Positions 4,847 to 6,296 of a stretch of DNA of 6,296 bases are shown in pieces. Source of the stretch: Syntrophus sp. (in: bacteria) (GTDB lineage: Bacteria; Desulfobacterota; Syntrophia; Syntrophales; UBA8958); the NCBI GenBank assembly GCA_003451635.1, contig DMAT01000311.1, positions 1 through 6,296 on the forward strand. Direction: 5' to 3'. Both the position numbers and the translations under genes were made by a program. Each line of letters begins with the position of its first letter. Position 1 is the first letter of the stretch. The notes beneath the pieces were generated by a model. That model was not told the DNA's origin. It worked only from the letters and a program-made list of their open reading frames with translations, and did no database searches.

Positions 4847-6296
4847 AAGTAATTGAGATTGCCGTTACCGTTGAGCCTCTCAATCCCGGCGATATGATCG
4901 CTAAAGCCCTGGCGGCCATGATTCGGCACGATGTCGATATCATTCCCGTATCGGATCACCGGGGCGCAATTGCCGGTGTACTGACCCGGAAAGACCTCCT
5001 GGCGGCGCTGGGAAATGGCGCCGTGCGGGAGGGGTCGATTAATAGTCTGGTATCCGGAACCATCCCCCGACTATCGCCGGAAGAGGATATCTGTAATCTC
5101 AGCTCCGCTGCGGTGCCCGCCGTCATTATGCGGGCGGACGGAAGTATAGTCGGCGTCGTTAGTTCATCCGGATATGCCGGGGCGATGTGTGAATCGGTGC
5201 GCGAATTTCGCGAACGGATTACCGCCATCATGGATTCCGCTGAGAGCGGCATTGCCGCCATCGATGAGAGCGGGACCCTTATTATTGCCAACAGAATGGC
5301 AGGAGAAATTTTCAACATCGATCCGCAGGAGGTAATCGGCCGTAAGGTTCTTGAAATATACCCTAAAACCAAGCTTGTTGAAGTCATGAAGTCCGGGAAA
5401 CCCCTGAACGGACAAAAATTTACCCGCGGCAAAAGACACTTTATCGTCAACTATGCGCCCGTATTGCGGGAGGACAGGATTGTCGGGGCGGTGAGCATTT
5501 TTCATGATTTCTCTCTGTTCGAACAGATTTCCGACGAACTTAGCACCGTCAAAAGCCTGAACCGTGAACTTGGGGCCATTATTCATTCTTCCTATGACGG
5601 TATCTGGATCACCGATGGCGAGGGCTTTGTGTTGGACATCAACGAGGCCTATGAGCGGATCACGGGGATACGGAAAGAAGAAGTGATCGGACGGACGATG
5701 CAGGAACTCGTGGAAGAAGGTTTCTTCGATCAGTCGGTAACGCTGCTGGTCATGAAGGAGCTGAAAAATATCACCATCAACCAGACCGTCAAAGGAAAGA
5801 AACAGATACTTGTTACCGGTAATCCGATCTTTGACGAAGGGGGAAACCTCTTTCGGGTAGTGACCAATGTCCGGGACATCACGGAACTTGTCAATCTCCA
5901 GGAGCAACTGACCCAGGAGAAGGAAAAAACCATGATATACCGGGCGGAACTGACCCATCTTAGATCCCTGCAGATCCGGGACTCGGAATTCATCTTCCGG
6001 AGCAAGGAAATGACCAAGATCGTCGAGCTGGCCGTGAAGATGGCCGATGTGGACTCCACCATCCTCATTACCGGAGAGTCGGGCACCGGCAAGGAACTGG
6101 TGGCCAAATTCGTCCACAGGCAGGGAAAAGGCGACGGATGCCCTTTTATCAGCATCAATTGTGCCGCCATCCCGGAACAGCTTATGGAATCGGAACTCTT
6201 CGGATATGAGGGCGGCGCTTTTACGGGCGCCAGGAGGGAAGGAAAACCGGGTCTCTTCGAACTTGCCCACAACGGCACCCTCTTTCTCGACGAGAT
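4843..6296 (+). CDS. Sigma-54-dependent transcriptional activator, CBS-PAS-PAS-AAA+ (3' truncated by window)
   Basis: The frame is open to the right edge, giving the first 484 residues; the rest of the AAA+ domain and the expected helix-turn-helix DNA-binding domain lie outside. Domain order: a CBS module at about 1-115, with one well-formed CBS motif (6-57, including a GVLTRKDLL segment) and a second, more degenerate one (66-111); PAS 1 at about 122-226; PAS 2 at about 242-348; a probable coiled-coil linker (345-378); then the AAA+ domain from about 380. In the latter, Walker A is GESGTGKE (411-418), the sigma-54-contacting loop is GAFTGA (458-463), and Walker B GTLFLDE (478-484) ends at the window edge. 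There is no receiver domain, so it is probably controlled by ligands: CBS pairs commonly bind adenine nucleotides and PAS domains small molecules or redox cofactors. The start is ATG 4843, 10 bp after mtxX; no earlier in-frame start is close. It likely controls this operon or adjacent genes, but the target is not visible. Confidence 0.93.
   Translation, partial: MKVIEIAVTVEPLNPGDMIAKALAAMIRHDVDIIPVSDHRGAIAGVLTRKDLLAALGNGAVREGSINSLVSGTIPRLSPEEDICNLSSAAVPAVIMRADGSIVGVVSSSGYAGAMCESVREFRERITAIMDSAESGIAAIDESGTLIIANRMAGEIFNIDPQEVIGRKVLEIYPKTKLVEVMKSGKPLNGQKFTRGKRHFIVNYAPVLREDRIVGAVSIFHDFSLFEQISDELSTVKSLNRELGAIIHSSYDGIWITDGEGFVLDINEAYERITGIRKEEVIGRTMQELVEEGFFDQSVTLLVMKELKNITINQTVKGKKQILVTGNPIFDEGGNLFRVVTNVRDITELVNLQEQLTQEKEKTMIYRAELTHLRSLQIRDSEFIFRSKEMTKIVELAVKMADVDSTILITGESGTGKELVAKFVHRQGKGDGCPFISINCAAIPEQLMESELFGYEGGAFTGARREGKPGLFELAHNGTLFLDE

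Noticed and set aside
5164..6270. 368-codon minus-strand open frame
   Set aside because: It is antisense to the PAS and AAA+ domains of the sigma-54 activator, whose plus-strand motifs are unmistakable; the long antisense frame is a by-product of codon usage.
1..6296. CRISPR array, tRNA, rRNA, insertion sequence or attachment site
   Set aside because: No regularly spaced repeats, cloverleaf, rRNA-like stretch, transposase motif or flanking terminal repeats were found.

Overview
The window looks bacterial and most probably comes from an anaerobe, such as a Clostridia/Desulfotomaculum-type Firmicute or a syntrophic or sulfate-reducing Desulfobacterota. The grounds are strong GGAGG-type ribosome binding sites, a sigma-54 enhancer-binding protein with CBS and PAS sensor domains, and bacterial-type operon packing. 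The lineage is inferred from gene content; no rRNA or tRNA is present to settle it.

Layout. (1) Positions 29-292 encode a small, probably exported protein of unknown function. (2) Positions 293-1091 are gene-poor. They hold a strong stem-loop (349-381), a pair of adjacent hairpins (483-523), a good sigma-54 -24/-12 promoter candidate (713-727) and one weak 66-codon ORF (806-1006). (3) Positions 1092-2831, minus strand, encode a complete ABC half-transporter of the exporter type. (4) A 167-bp divergent intergenic region (2832-2998) carries an AT-rich imperfect palindrome with Fur-box-like character. (5) Positions 2999 to the window end form a tight plus-strand operon of three genes: a homologue of methanogenesis marker protein 11 with a TiaS-like GIDDTD core, a homologue of methanogenesis marker protein 4/MtxX, and a sigma-54-dependent activator (CBS, PAS, PAS, AAA+) that runs off the right edge inside its AAA+ domain.

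The main point of interest is the operon. Two families first defined as genomic markers of methanogenic archaea sit 10 bp apart, with no methyl-coenzyme M reductase gene in view, and are followed after another 10 bp by a dedicated bacterial regulator. MtxX was named from a Methanosarcina operon that also encodes MtrA/MtrH-like corrinoid methyl-transfer proteins. A reasonable inference is that this bacterial operon serves one-carbon or corrinoid methyl-transfer chemistry, or maturation of a protein, RNA or cofactor needed for it, and that the activator switches on this or a neighbouring set of genes in response to a ligand and possibly adenine-nucleotide status. The biochemical function of both marker proteins remains unassigned here.
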